Part shown: positions 49,140 through 61,600 of the stretch, one piece after another
How the letters are laid out: each line of letters starts with the position of its first letter
Position numbering within the stretch: the stretch's first letter is position 1
Source of the DNA: Zygnema cylindricum
Lineage: Eukaryota > Streptophyta > Zygnematophyceae > Zygnematales > Zygnemataceae
Reading direction: 5' to 3'
DNA: 64,000 bases
NCBI GenBank assembly: GCA_037447655.1
Contig: JBBHKE010001534.1
Coordinates: forward strand, 186,001-250,000
The notes under the pieces: model-generated
What the model was told of the DNA's origin: nothing
Databases searched by the model: none
Seen by the model: only the letters and a program-made list of their open reading frames with translations
Program-made: the position numbers and the translations under genes

Positions 49140-49574
49140 AGGATTTGCGATTTGAAATGCATGTCTCAATCTTTCTATATCGGAAGTAAATGTGGAAAGT
49201 ATGGAACTGACAAAAATAGGAGCAAACATACAAACTATTTTGTCCAGTTCTGCTTCCCAAAGACTTCGAACACGGTGGTTCCTAGCTGACAATTGTTATT
49301 TATCGTCCTTTATTCTTTTTGTCGTTTTTATTCTAGCTTGATAATTCTTTTTTGTAGAAAAGATTATTCATCAAATAATTTACCTGAGCAAAAAAAACCC
49401 AAAAAAAATGTACAAAAAGAGCAATAAACACAATTAATACCATGTTCGGTCTTAACCTTCAAAACTTTAGTTTCAACCACAATTTGTGGTTTAAACATAG
49501 ACATATTAACATGCATTTAATAATAGCAAGAAAAAGTCCAAACGTTGTCCATCTTTATGAAAGGAGCCCAATGT
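49140..49574. other. spacer, nothing recognised
   Basis: AT-rich sequence between an LTR and the O-fucosyltransferase-like pseudogene. No termini or coding sequence were seen. Confidence 0.4.
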
Positions 49575-50517
49575 TCAAATTAGAGTGTCGTATTTTTTTC
49601 ACCGACAATAATGTATTTCCTATCACATATAATACAAAGTATTGAATTAAACATTATTGTCAATACAACAATGAGCTTTCCAAACAACAATGTTGTTGCT
49701 TGGTTTGGTCACAACTTTTATTGCAACATACCACGGTCCTAAAAAGTGTCCATACCCCTTTAGGACTTCCGTTTGTTGCAAGAAAAACCACTTTTACGCC
49801 GTATGCTTCAATCTTTTTGTTAAAACATTCCGCAACTTGTTTGATTGGCAGTAAACAGTCTGCGTTACCTTTGCATGCTCTTGTGAAATCACCACAACAA
49901 AGATGTACTACCATGTATTTTTTACCTCGAAACATATTCTTCACAAATAGATTTCCAAAGTCTAAAACAGTGTGATCCGATAGAACAACAACATTTAAAT
50001 AACACTCATCGGATCACTTTACATAGAGGGTGTATAGGTTTTCGTTCACTTAATAATTGTGCAAGAACACTCGTATAAACAAAAATTTCCCTGGAGATTT
50101 TCCAACTTCCATCTTCAGTTGGTCTTTTGTAAGCCTTTGATGGTTTTCAGTCAGTATTGTGAAATTTAGTGTTGATTTTGCAAATTTGATTAGTTTCCGA
50201 TTTAGAAACAAAACCTTATAACCTGGCAAATTATTTTCACATGATGATTTAGAAATGCAAACAACTTGATCAATAACTACCTTTTTCCTGTAAGATTTAC
50301 GATATTCCTAACCGGTCATAGTCAACTTATTACCATAACACGATCAAAAGTAAAAAAGGTCGAATATCAAATGTCGATCATAATGGTGGAAAATAGTGTT
50401 TGGGTCTATCGATAAAACCAAAGTACAGTTGAGAAAATTGGCAAACTCTAACGCATGCAAGATGCAAAATTTCCAATTGCTCAACTGCAGTTCAAAAAAT
50501 TTGTGAAAACAAACACG
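49575..50517 (-). pseudogene. O-fucosyltransferase-like pseudogene, intronless
   Basis: One minus-strand frame runs from 50517 to about 49575 without a shift. It reads WKFCILHALEFANFLNCTLV (donor-domain start pattern), VVVLSDHTVLDFGNLFVKNM, HLCCGDFTRAC, CLLPIKQVAECF and VKVVFLATNGSPK, then YFVLYVIGNTLLSVKKIRHS. The order and spacing match GDP-fucose O-fucosyltransferases, whose HLRRGDF motif here has both Arg changed to Cys. In-frame stops interrupt it: TGA 50344-50346, TAG 50308-50310, TAA 50050-50052, TGA 50014-50016, and two more near 49660. The lack of introns suggests a retrocopy, but host introns are few. The family call is by motif and moderately secure. Confidence 0.65.
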
Positions 50518-50726
50518 AATTAAAATAAAGCTACATCACAAAATGTGTTCAGATCGAAGAACATAAAATCAACAAAAAATGTGGCAGATAAAAAGATTTT
50601 ATTTCCTCTATAAAAACGAGAAAAAAACAAAATTTATACAAAGAACTCAACTTTGGCCAAGTAATATTTTTGAGATTTGAACCAAGGTACTAATATTGCA
50701 AGAATAATGGTACTGGTTTTTCTTTA
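50518..50726. other. short spacer
   Basis: Upstream of the pseudogene on the minus strand; possibly its decayed 5' portion. No further conserved motif was recognised. Confidence 0.35.
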
Positions 50727-51170
50727 AGGGAGAGAGAGAGGGAGAGAGAGAGAGAGAAAAAGTGAGAAAGAGGGAGAGGGAGAGGGAGGGAGAGAGGGAG
50801 AGAGGGGGACAGAGATAGAGAGGGAGAGGGAGAGGGAGGGAAGGATGAAAAAAAGGAGAGAGAGAGAGAGAGTAAGAGAGAGAACGAAAGAGAGAAAGAG
50901 AGAGGGAGAGAGAGAGAGAGAGAAAGAGAGATAAAGGAAGGGAGGGAGGGAGGGAGGGAGGGTGGGAGGAAAAGGGGGAGGGAGGGAGGAAGGGAGGGAG
51001 GGAGGGAGGGAGGGAGATAGAGTGAGGGGGAGGGAGGGAGAGAGAGGGAGGGAGGGAGAGAGATATGGAGGGAGGGAGGGAGGGAAGGAGAAAGGGAGGG
51101 AGAAAGACAGAAAGGGAGAGAGAGGGAGAGAGAGAGGGAGAGAGAGAGAGAGAAAAAGAAAGAATTATTG
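50727..51170. repeat. 440-base purine-only GA/GGGA tract
   Basis: Nearly pure purine on the plus strand, mixing GA, GGA and GGGA repeats, with very few pyrimidines. It ends directly where copia RT coding begins. Open frames through it (Gly/Arg/Glu repeats) are artefacts. Confidence 0.95.
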
Positions 51171-51179
51171 AAGGAAACT

Positions 51180-52680
51180 CATGAAGCTGGTGAACAGTCC
51201 CCCGAACAAAGAGCCGATTGGATGCAAGTGGGTGTTCAAGTTGAAACTCAACCCAAATAACACTATTGAGTCGTATAAGGCCAGATTAGTGGCCAAAGGG
51301 TTCACATAGAAGGAAGGGATTGATTATGAGGAGACCTTTGCTCCGGTTGGTAGATTTCCCTCCTTCCAGATTCTACTTAGTCTAGCTGCAGCGGAAAAGA
51401 TAGAAGTGCACCAAATGGACATCAAAACCGCTTTCTTACACGGAGAATTAGAAGAAGAGATCTTTATACCATAGCCGGAAGGGTTTGTGGAAAAAGGAGA
51501 AAAAGGTATTGTGTGCAAATTGATAAAGTCCTTGTATAGACTAAAGCACTCTCCACGCGAATGGAACAAGAAGCTGGACGAGTTTTGGACAAGTTTGGAT
51601 ATATCCGAATCAGCTCGGATCATTCCATCTATCTCTTTGAGGATGTGGAAGGTATAATTTTCATTGCAATCTATGTTGATGATACGCTTGTTTGAAGTAA
51701 ACACATATATAAAATTAATGGACTAAAAAGGGATTTAAAGAGTAGATTTAAAATAAAGGATTTGGTGGATGCAACTTATATCTTGGTAATTCATATGGAG
51801 AGGGATAGAGGGAAGAAAATAATTTGACTAACTCAAAAGGAAGCAAACGGAAACATGCTTGAAAATTTTCAAATGGATAAGGGAAATAGTTGTACAACTC
51901 CAATGGATTTATAGAAGGAAAATGAGGGGAGTTCAAAAGGGGGAGTTATCATCTTGGATGATGAGTTAGGACCGGAGGAAAGACAATTTATGCAAAATAT
52001 TCCGTACAAACAAGTTGTCGCTAGCTTTATCTATTTTATGAGCAGTACTCGTCCTTTTATAGCAGCACCTGTAGGAATATTAATTAAGTGTTTGAATGAT
52101 CCTAGGAAGAAAGATTGGCAAACAGCTAAGAAGGTAATGCGGTACTTCATAGGAACGAGAGATCTGTGGTAGCATTTGGGGGGTGATAATACCGACATCA
52201 CCACTTAGAGTGATGCCAGTTATGGGGATGCTCCAATGAGGAGGTGTACATCCGGGTACGTGTTGTATGTTGGGAATGGGGCTTGTTGTTGGAGCAGCAA
52301 GCAACAAAAGGTCGTTGCTTAGTCCACAAATGAGGCTGAGTACATGGCCTCTTGCTTTGCTGTAAAAAAACTAATGTGGGTTAAATCCTTGCTACAAGAG
52401 CTTGGATTTATAAAATGTGGTGTTCATAATGTATTTTGTCATAATCAAGTTGCAATTGCCATTGGCGCCAATCCAAAGCATCATTTTAAAGCAAAACATA
52501 TGGATGTGGGACTGAGCATTGTAACGAAAAAAGTTGAGAATAAAATTATAAAATTGGAATATAAACCAGATGGAAAAATGGTTGCAGATATGATAACAAA
52601 ACTTGTCCCATCTCCAAAATTGATATTTTGCAGAAGGAAATGTGGATTAAAAGAAAAGACAAACTAGAAAAAAAAGGGAG
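51180..52680 (+). mobile_element. Ty1/copia RT-RNase H segment, 5'-truncated
   Basis: Plus-strand pol starts abruptly after the purine tract with NSPPNKEPIGCKWVFKLKLN. It continues through HQMDIKTAFLHGELEEEIF, AIYVDD (frame shifted here), the RNase H start (about 52000-52340, SDASYGDAPMRRCTSGY), STNEAEYMASC and KHMDVGLSIV (52344-52667). It ends at a purine tract before the LTR at 52681. TAG codons at 51307-51309, 51472-51474 and 52320-52322 replace Gln, and TAG at 52206-52208 replaces Trp. Confidence 0.8.
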
Positions 52681-53567
52681 TGTTGGAAAATGTATTTCCT
52701 AGCTATTTGTCTTAGACCCCACTCTAAGCCTATATACTTGTTGCAGTCACTAAAAACTAGGCAACTATGGCTAGCTTCAGGCAGTCAAGGAGACACACTA
52801 AGGAAAAACTTAAATGTGCCTCTAACAAAAAAGATTTTTTGATCCGACCAGGGTTCGATCCTAATACCTAGGCAGTCACCGCCGATCAAATAGTCGTAGG
52901 TTTTATCCATTAGGTCCTCATGAAACGTTACATATATTGAACATGATTTTTATTTGACCATGGTACTATTCTTCATACTCACTAACGAAACGACATACAC
53001 GAAACGACATTTAGTTTAAACGGACACAATTAATTGTCGACTTCACATCGGACGGCGCACATTGGAGCTGACGCACCGGAGTGGACATTTGGCGGTTTGC
53101 GAGCTAATGTCGGCGGACGACACGTGGCAAGCCATGAGTGGCAGTGGACATTATAGGGAGACAAACTATGGCTCAAGAACTGACAAACGTACTATGGCTG
53201 TACAAAAAGTACAATGGCACGTGTACCTTCTTGTACCTTACTGTCTTATGATTGGTTAGGAACAGTAGTAGTAGGGGGTTCAGAGAGGGAGTTTAGGACT
53301 TAGACTTTTTTAGGTATCTCTCTCTGAGAGAACTTTTGTATTTATAAGCCATCTTTGGCCAGTCATAACTCAATGCTTAAGGGAGCAAATTTGGTGATTC
53401 TCTTTGCGTTTAACTTAGGGGAGCTGGGCCTTCACAGGGGTGAGGGTGGTCGAAATATTTGCGTGCGAGGGTGGCACTTATTCAGTGGGAAAGTCAAACG
53501 GGCAATATTATCTTAGAGGCTTCATATAGGCTGGATATTTTGTGTGCCAATGGAGGTCACAGAATTA
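52681..53567 (+). repeat. copia 3' LTR
   Basis: It starts TGTTGGAAAATGTATTTCC immediately after AAAAAAAGGGAG and ends GGAGGTCACAGAATTACA. The GTAC core is at 53197-53240. A minus-strand tRNA-like block lies at about 52850-52925 (D-arm segment GACCTAATGGATAAAAC). This is the best-defined LTR in the window. Confidence 0.8.
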
Positions 53568-55865
53568 CATTCATCAAATCTAAATAGATACCTCGGATTT
53601 CCTCTAACATCTAGCTTCCAATCAGATTTTTCTGTACTTAGACTCTAAACTTCACCTCCGAACACCTTTAAGTGTGAGACATCAAATTTTTTCCCGGTCC
53701 ATCTTTCATAAGGTGTCTAACCTTTCACCGCCGAGGTGAGGACTCTAATTTTAAGTTAATTAGCACAGTTCAACGCCTTTGCCCAGAAATATTTTCTTAT
53801 CTTTTAGTCTTTCAGATGCTTCCGTAACTTTACTTTATTTTATTTAATCTCTTTAGCTACAATTCATTTTGTTACGAATCTGGGCACTCTTTTGGTTTGA
53901 ACCCTCCTTTCAAAGAGTCCTCAAACAAATTAGAAGTGCATTGCCCTCCATTATCATCTCACTCTCTTTATAAGTAGTCTCAAAGCTTATCACTCCATGC
54001 TCAATACTATTTAAATTGCTGAGCCTAAATTTCAAGAAATATACTCTGGAATACTTGGACCAATCATCAGTAATAGTAAGCATAAATCTCTTCCCTCAAA
54101 CTGATGGCACTTTGGCCGGTCCCCATATGTTAATATCAACCAGATCTAGGATTTTTTTCTCTTTATAGATTCCGGTTTTTGGGAAAGGCAATTTGTGCAT
54201 CTTACCTTGAGCATATCGACTACAGTCATCCAAAGTCTCATTTTCCCCAAACAAAATTCCCTTAACTACTCCCATCTTCTTCATTTCTTTTAGTCTACCT
54301 GAATGCACAATCAAGTTTATGCGAAATCATCAAGTCATTTACACCGGCATAGGAAACTCGCGTCTTTGCATTAATCAAATTTAACCTAAACATTCTTTTG
54401 CTACCCTTTTTAGATGTGAAGTATACTTCATCCTCATAGCTAGGTGTAATGACTCATTTCTTAGTGCTAGTCTCAAAACCTTTATCATCTAAAATGGACG
54501 TAGAGAAAAGATTTTTATTCCGTTGTGGAATGAAAATAAATATTGATGTCTTTCCTTCAACTAAGACTTTCATATCCACAAATCCCACTGAGATAGTGGT
54601 TAGTACTTTCCCATCCCCATAATCTATCTCTGCAGTAGGGATCTTTCTCAATTTAGTAAACATTTGTTTTTCTCTACATATGCATAGAGGCACCTGAGTC
54701 AATAATATGACATTTTTCGGGAGCTTCTTTCACTCCCCCGAAGAAACACTTTCGCTTCCTCGGAATCTTCGGCTCAGCTTTCATCTCCAACTCCTCGTTC
54801 AAGAGAAGTTCTCCATCATCCTCATCGGAATCCTCTCTCGTGACTTTTGTTGTCACAATTGCCTTCTTCTTTCCTCTGGCTAATTCATTGATCTACCCCT
54901 TTTTAATTCCCATCTCCGTCAATCTAGTACACTCCGCCATGTAATGTCCCGGCTTCTTACAAAAGTGACAAAGCCCTTTTGAAGGCCTAGATCCAGATCT
55001 ATCAGATTGGTTTCCTTTGCCTCCTCCACCAAAGTTTCCATAAGGTTTTTAGGAATCCTTATTCCCCTAGTCAATTCCAACAACCAATGCTTAACTACTC
55101 TTTCCTCCTCTCATAATCACCATTGTGTTTTCCTGAATTAAAATCATCCCAACAACGGAATTCCTGACCCATCGATTGTCTAGCAAATCTTAAACCATGT
55201 TAATGATATTCTCATAATAATACGGTTGTTTCATGAGCAAAGTATTCACATTTTCTTTCTTAGTCTCCTGTTTTCCAACACTCTCCAACTCCATAAACAA
55301 ATCCTGACACATCTTTGCAAAAGTCAAGCATCTTTCCTTATTTGCAAACATATGCTTGTAGCTTTTGATCAGCCAACTGTTGTTGCTAAATTGTTCCACT
55401 TCTTTAAATATTTACAAGAGCTTCTCACAAATCTGCCGCCTTGTCCACATTTAGGTGAGGGGTAGTAACTCCTTGACTAAAAGGCCCGTGAATAAAATGA
55501 GTTGCCACTGTTTTGTTTAAATCCTAGATTTCAGTATCATTCGCCATTGTTTTGGGAACAACCCCTTAAAAGATTTAGCAGCTATCGGTGCAATCGGTGT
55601 AAGTTTTTCCTTTACTTTCTCTTTCCCTTTGTCCAACACGATGCTCTCTTCATCATCATCTAACTCCTCTACCTCCACAAATCCTCTTGAGAACCTGGCT
55701 CCTCCAAAACGTGGTGGAACTCTCAAAAATGCAGATGGCAGCCTCATAAGACCACTCACAATGTCGTATGGACGTTTTTCAAAAAGAGCATCCCTCATCA
55801 TAGTTTCCCAGTATATGAGACCTGTTTCATTTAAAATGGGCACTCTGGAGGGTGGGCCAATAACG
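53568..55865 (-). mobile_element. Ty1/copia gag-protease-integrase segment
   Basis: Minus-strand order from the LTR at 55866: the gag opening and body (55843-54880, with stops), a zinc-knuckle region (about 54980, CHFCKKPGHYMAEC-like), protease with HIIDSGASMHMC (54856-54674), pre-integrase (54702-54454, NKNLFSTSILDDKGFET), and the integrase zinc-binding region CSRYAQGKMHKLPFPK (54314-54096). Decayed integrase core continues down to 53570. The remainder is missing. The protease active-site DSGA is intact although the surrounding frames are broken. Confidence 0.75.
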
Positions 55866-56640
55866 TGTAACTCTGTGACCTATATTGGCCCTTAGAGTAT
55901 TCAGCTTATATGAAGCTTTTAGGATAAAATTTGCCCTCTTGACTTTCAGACCAAATAAAAGCCACCCGATGAGACAAGCGTTCTAACCAACCTCACCCTG
56001 TGAGGGCCCAACTCCTTTGAGTTAGACGCAAAAAGAATCCCTGAATTTGCTCCCCTGTGTAGTTCGTTATGTGTGGCCAAAAATGACCTATTTATTTAAA
56101 AGGTCACCTGGAGAGAGGCGCCTCAAAAATTACTAAGTTCCTAAACCTCTACTCACAGCAACCTACTACTAAAACCTCGACCAATTAGAGGACTGTACAG
56201 TACAAGAAGGTACAATGGCTGATCTACTTCTTGTACAACCATTGTAGGACATGACCTTCTAGTTGACGCATGTCAGATCGGGAGTCGTGGTTCCTCCTTC
56301 TGTCTTCTCGGGTGTCCAACAATATGTTGCCATGTGGCATTACGTTATATTGTCTCCGATAACCGCCAAAATTTCATTCCCGGTTGGCGGCTGCAATGAT
56401 GATCGTTTAATCAAGGTAATTTATAGAGTTGAATTTGCGTCCGTGCATTTCATCCAATTTACATGTTCCACTTCGTTTTTTTGTTCCGTTAAGTGAATTA
56501 ACCGTCGTGATACTCTTTACATAGTTATCACGCCCAATATATGTAACGATTCTTCTACGATTGGGCGGATAAGGTAGACGGCTATTTGACCGGCGTTGAC
56601 TACGTAGGACTAAGATCAAACTCCTATTGATACATTTCTC
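55866..56640 (-). repeat. copia 5' LTR, truncated at its start
   Basis: It adjoins gag with the end ATATAGGTCACAGAGTTACA. It contains the GTAC core (56195-56240) and a tRNA-like remnant (about 56560-56635). The first part of the LTR is not recognisable beyond 56640. Confidence 0.6.
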
Positions 56641-56944
56641 ATAGTGCTGCCAATTAAGTGAATTGCCTTGTTTTTTTGCTTCACCTTGTACATTTAACCT
56701 ACTTTACGTGCCTGCGTTTAAGTTGAGATATTTAATGGAACTAATTTGCTAGTAGTAACGTCGGCGGTTGGCCCTTACTTTAAAACCGCCAATAGCCTCT
56801 GTTATATTGCATTACGGTGTACCGTTGTATAACAACCTGTGGGCTCTTCTGTCTTCCTCCTTGGTGCTGAGGGCTAGACTGTACGCAGTTGATCTTCCAG
56901 TACAGGATGTTACCAACATGTTCTTCATCTAGTCGGTAACATGG
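56641..56944. other. unrecognised sequence before gap
   Basis: No features were identified; it ends at the N run. Confidence 0.4.
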
Positions 56945-56954
56945 NNNNNNNNNN
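56945..56954. other. assembly gap (10 N)
   Basis: Ten Ns between a minus-strand LTR region and a plus-strand LTR fragment. Confidence 0.99.
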
Positions 56955-57458
56955 TTATGCTTTCGGAGATCTATCATAAATTGATTGGGTGAAATTCGGT
57001 ACTGGTGAAGACGGGTTCTTTCGTTTGACTCTTAAACTGACGTGGGAACACATCGGACCTGAGGGGACTCAGGCATCGTTTTTCTTAGTGACTTTTGCCG
57101 GTTGGTCCGCTATTCAATACTCGGCCGTTTTTACGGTTAAATATGTTTCGAGAGAATCTCTCTCCACAGACAGATGGTTTATAAAGGATTCAGGATTTAG
57201 GGAGAGTGTTGGGGATAGATGATTTACACCTCTCTCTAAGAGAGCTTTGTATAAATTGGCATTTTTGCCGGCTCATAACTTATCGCCTGGTTGGCCGTTT
57301 TCAGTGATTCTTTTTGCTACGGACTCAGGGGAGTCCAGGCTACACAAGGGTGCAGTCAAATTCTCAGTTTGCTTTCTTGGGCAGAAGTGGTCATGGCTTA
57401 AAGTGGGTTAGTTAAATACTATCTAGAGGCTTTCGTATTCTGTAGTCCAATGGAGGAC
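56955..57458 (+). repeat. copia 5' LTR fragment
   Basis: The LTR end ATGGAGGACACAGAATTGCA at 57458 and the upstream block (CTCTCTAAGAGAGCTTTG, GACTCAGGGGAGTC) match other LTRs. The 5' part is lost in the gap. Confidence 0.65.
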
Positions 57459-58689
57459 ACAGAATTGCACGTGCATCCTCGCCTCTTCTCCCTCGTTCAC
57501 TTCGTCCACCTAAACCTCGCACACAAGCCTCAACACGGATAGAATGTACCGGGTGTCCTAACCATTTCGCGGTCGGTGCCGGTATCGTCCGACATACAAA
57601 GAGTTGTCAACAATTTTTGGCCCTGAGTGACCTTTCCTTTATTACCCTTTCTTCCACAACACTCCCATCCGGACCTACGAGCGAAGATTGGGCATTTGTA
57701 CGCGATTTAGACGTGCTCGTAGCCTATGATTTGCCCCCCCCCCCCGTCCGCGGTTATACACGCGGATTACGATGGTTGTGCGGATTATCATACAGGACGC
57801 CCTCCACATTCCTTTGTCCCGTATTTATTCGGATCCCGCGGATGTTGGACCTTGGCACCTCCTTTTCATGTTCTCACTTTGGGTTCTAGACTTACCTCGC
57901 CGTGGCGGTGGTAGCGGGGCCCAAGAAACTATGGCTTGATGTCGACGGTTCCTTCAAGGCGATTGGCAAGCCCTTCATGTCGAGCACAAGGAACGAGTTG
58001 CGAGTGCTTCTTTCACACCACGTTGTACATCGCAAACTTCATATGTGCCATCATCCTATCGTCGTGCCGTATATTTGGACCGAGCTGGTGAGCTCTCTCG
58101 AGTGGTTCGGGCCCTCCAGCCATTTAATCATGCTCCTCGGTTTGCTGCAACTGTTGAGTTTCTCCGAGCTCTTCATCCGTATTGAAATGTAAGCTTTAGT
58201 AAGTCTTAGAAATTAGAGTCTAGGACTTAGAATATTTTTGGACCACCAACTATTCAATATTAGCTATATTTAGTGTGGAATTTTAGTATCTACTTGAATA
58301 GTTATCTTTGAGTAAATTAGTGTGTACGACCATCTATGAATGAAGACGTGAAACATATCTCCCGGATTTTTATGGTGTAGATATTGTTACTATTGGTCCA
58401 ACTACTTAGAATTTTGTCAATAGATTTTCAGGTGAACCTTGTACATACATTTTAGATGTTTTCTAGATCTTTTGAGTATTTAGTTAAATTAGGATTGATC
58501 AATTCGATACAGAATGTACATTCTACAAAGAGTTAAGAAAATGAGAGCACTAGGTGCAATTTAAGGTGTTTTGTGTTCTATTGTCTATGATTTGCTAGTA
58601 GTATATGTTTGTCTCGTTGAAAGACCTCTTTCATTTGTAATTACATATCTTACAGTATTGATCTAGTCAGATAGGTATTCCCCTCTAGG
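57459..58689 (+). other. long leader with possible captured coding sequence
   Basis: This interval lies between the LTR and gag of the plus-strand element. The first 700 bases are GC-richer than their surroundings. One frame reads FLQGDWQALHVEHKERVASA and AGELSRVVRALQPFNHAPRF (about 57950-58185), with one TGA. This resembles the segment upstream of RT in some non-LTR-type polymerases, a weak resemblance by eye. The second half (58200-58690) is AT-rich and unrecognised. Confidence 0.35.
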
Positions 58690-61600
58690 TTTGCTTCTGC
58701 TAACATGTCTAACAATGTCTGAACTCTTGCAAGTGCTCCTATTGGCCCTAATGCTCCACCTGCTCCTCCAGGGACAAATATCCTAACTGGTGCAAGTGTG
58801 ACGCAAAGTGGAAGTGGATCGCTGCCGAGTCATTATGTCCATGACCTTCAACAGGTTATCGGCCCACCGCCCAAATTGCCTATTTTTGATGGATCAGACT
58901 ACCTGTACTAGGAATATATGTTGAGCTCTTATTTTGAAGAGAGGGACTTGTCATCCATTGTGGATGGAACAGCTGATGAGACTGCACCGGATTGAAGAAA
59001 GAAGAATCTCCACTGCCTCAACGTCTTGAAGCAATCTATGACAAATGAGTTGGTAATGTCTTACCTTGGGATGAAAAAGGCTTCTGAAATCTGGTTTAGT
59101 GTACATGCTATGTATTTTTAGCTAGATGTCACTATTCAGACTAATGTAGCAACAGAGATCATTGAATTTAGATATTCTGGAGGTAGTATTTCAGATCATT
59201 GCCATGCTATGAAAAGGTTGTTCCTTCAGAGTACAAGTACAAGTGCAGGTAGGGACTTCTCACCACCTAAGCAGGCTATGTTATTGCTGAGAACTTCACC
59301 AGATGAGTACAAGGGAGACATGGCTCTTCCAAAGCGTCAATGGAACATAGCGTTAGCAATTCAACTCATTTTGAGTGAAAAAGCTAACCTGATTTCACAA
59401 AGAGGTAGTAGTAAGTCTGTTCAGGCAATAGCGAACCAGTTTTCAGACTCTAAGGTTGGCAATGGCAATGGTAGAGGTAGTGGTCCTAGAAGGTCACCTT
59501 TGACACGCTATTACTATGATGAAAAAGATCATGTTTTCAGGTTGAGTAATGCATACAATAGAGCGAAAGCTATAAGATATTTTCGCTTTGGCTTGGACGA
59601 AAGCCGAGTTCCATCTCGGTTAAGTGGACAACCAACGACATTTTCCAACATACTTCAAGAGGAGGACGTGAGCATCTTTCCCAATAAGAACGAAAAGAAA
59701 TACTTTGCGATGGCATAAGCAACGGAAGGCGTGGAGGAAGACGAATGGCTTGCAGATTCAGGTGCATCTGCACACATGTGCCGCGGTGGCCATTTGTTAG
59801 AGAGTATTCAATCTACCTCTCCTATCAAAATTTATTTTAGTGATGATACTTTTGTTGAGTCTAAAGCTAAGGGGAGGGTGTCATTGATGTTGAATGTATA
59901 GAAGGAAAAACTATGAAAAGGGTTCAAGAAGATGTGTTGCATGTACCAGCGTTTAAAAGGATTTTTTTCTCTACATCAATGGTAGAAAAGAAAGGTTTTA
60001 CAACTATATCTGAGAATGGGAAGTATACAGTGAGTAAGAATGGGAAAATAGTTGCAGAGGGATTTGTTGGAGATAACAACTTGCACCGACTGAGTCTTGC
60101 ACTTTTACCGACTGAGTCTTGCAAATGATAATAAGAATGATGTTATGTATTCCAGTGTAATCAATGATTGTGATTTATGGCATAAACGTTTAGGACATGT
60201 GAATTATGATAGATTAGAAAAGATGGTAACTCAAAAAATGGTAGAATGTGCAAAAATAAGTCAGAAACCGTAATCAAATGTTTGTGATGGTTCTGCAATG
60301 GGAAAAATCATAAGTTGCCTTTTCCTTTGCAAACTGATCCTAGAAGTAGTAGGGTGCTAGAATTAATTTATTCAGATGTATGGGGGCCATCTAGATATTC
60401 ATCTGTGGGAGGTGCTATGTTGGTGCTAAGTTTATACTTAACTTTACAGATGACTATAGTAGATTTAAGGGCCATCTAGATATCCATCTGTGGGAGGTGT
60501 TATATTTATGCTTACCTTTACAAAGGACTACAGAAGATTTACTACAATTTATTTTTAGAAAAGTAAAGATGAAGTCTTTGCAAAATTAAGGAGTTTAAGG
60601 CTTGGGTTGAAAATCTACATGAGAGAAAGATAACGCGATTCAGATCTGATAATGGAGGGGAGTACATTTCTAATGAGTTTGCAGAATTCCTAAAATTGCA
60701 TGGAATCTCACGTCAGCTAACCGTTCGTTATTCTCCGGAACAAAACGGTGTTTCAGAGAGGATGAATAAGACCATATTAGAGTGTGCTAGGACAATGATG
60801 GTTGATATAGACATAGATTTGAAATTTTAGGGAGAGGCTATAAATTGTGCAGCTTATGTGTGAAACAGGTTAGAAACAAGGGCAGTAAAAGATAAAACTC
60901 CATACGAAATGTGGACAGGACAAAAACCAGATGTAAGTTATTTCAAAGTTTTTGGAAGTAAGATATTGATGCTAGATAATGATCCACAGAAATGGAAATT
61001 AGAGCCAAAAGGCATACTAAGGATATTCCTAGGGTATGATGATCATGCCAAGGGTTATAAAGTATATGACATTAAGAGAAATAGAGTCGTGGTATCCAGA
61101 AACATCATAGTGAAGGATGAGGGAAAAAGAGTAGATGTATTTAGTCAGCGTACAGGTGAAAAGAAAGATCGAAGTGTTTATTATATCTTTTTAAAGGAAA
61201 ATCCTATGTTTTTCAAAAAAATGTAGGAAATGCATCTACATAAACTCTAAGTGAGTTGCAATCATCTCCTTCACCAAAAACACGAAGTGTTATACCTGAA
61301 AGAATTGCGACTCTCCTCTACCTCAAGCCGAAACTAAATCACAAGAAGAATCACATGTATCAAGGAGGAGGAACCAACCATCTATACTAGCGACATAATT
61401 TCCAGGTGGAGTTAGGCGAAGTGCGTGACTCAAGAAGAAAATGCAACATTTGCTCACTCTGCATACAGAGAAGAGCCTCTAACGTTGACGAAAGTTTTAT
61501 CGAGTAATGAAAGGAAACACTAGGTGGAAGCAGTCAATGAAGAAATGAAGTCCATCATGGAGGCCCAAACATGGGATCTAATGGAACTTCCTCGGAAGAA

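Noticed and set aside
50962-51171. Gly/Arg/Glu-rich open frame
   Set aside because: Pure by-product of the GA/GGGA purine tract.
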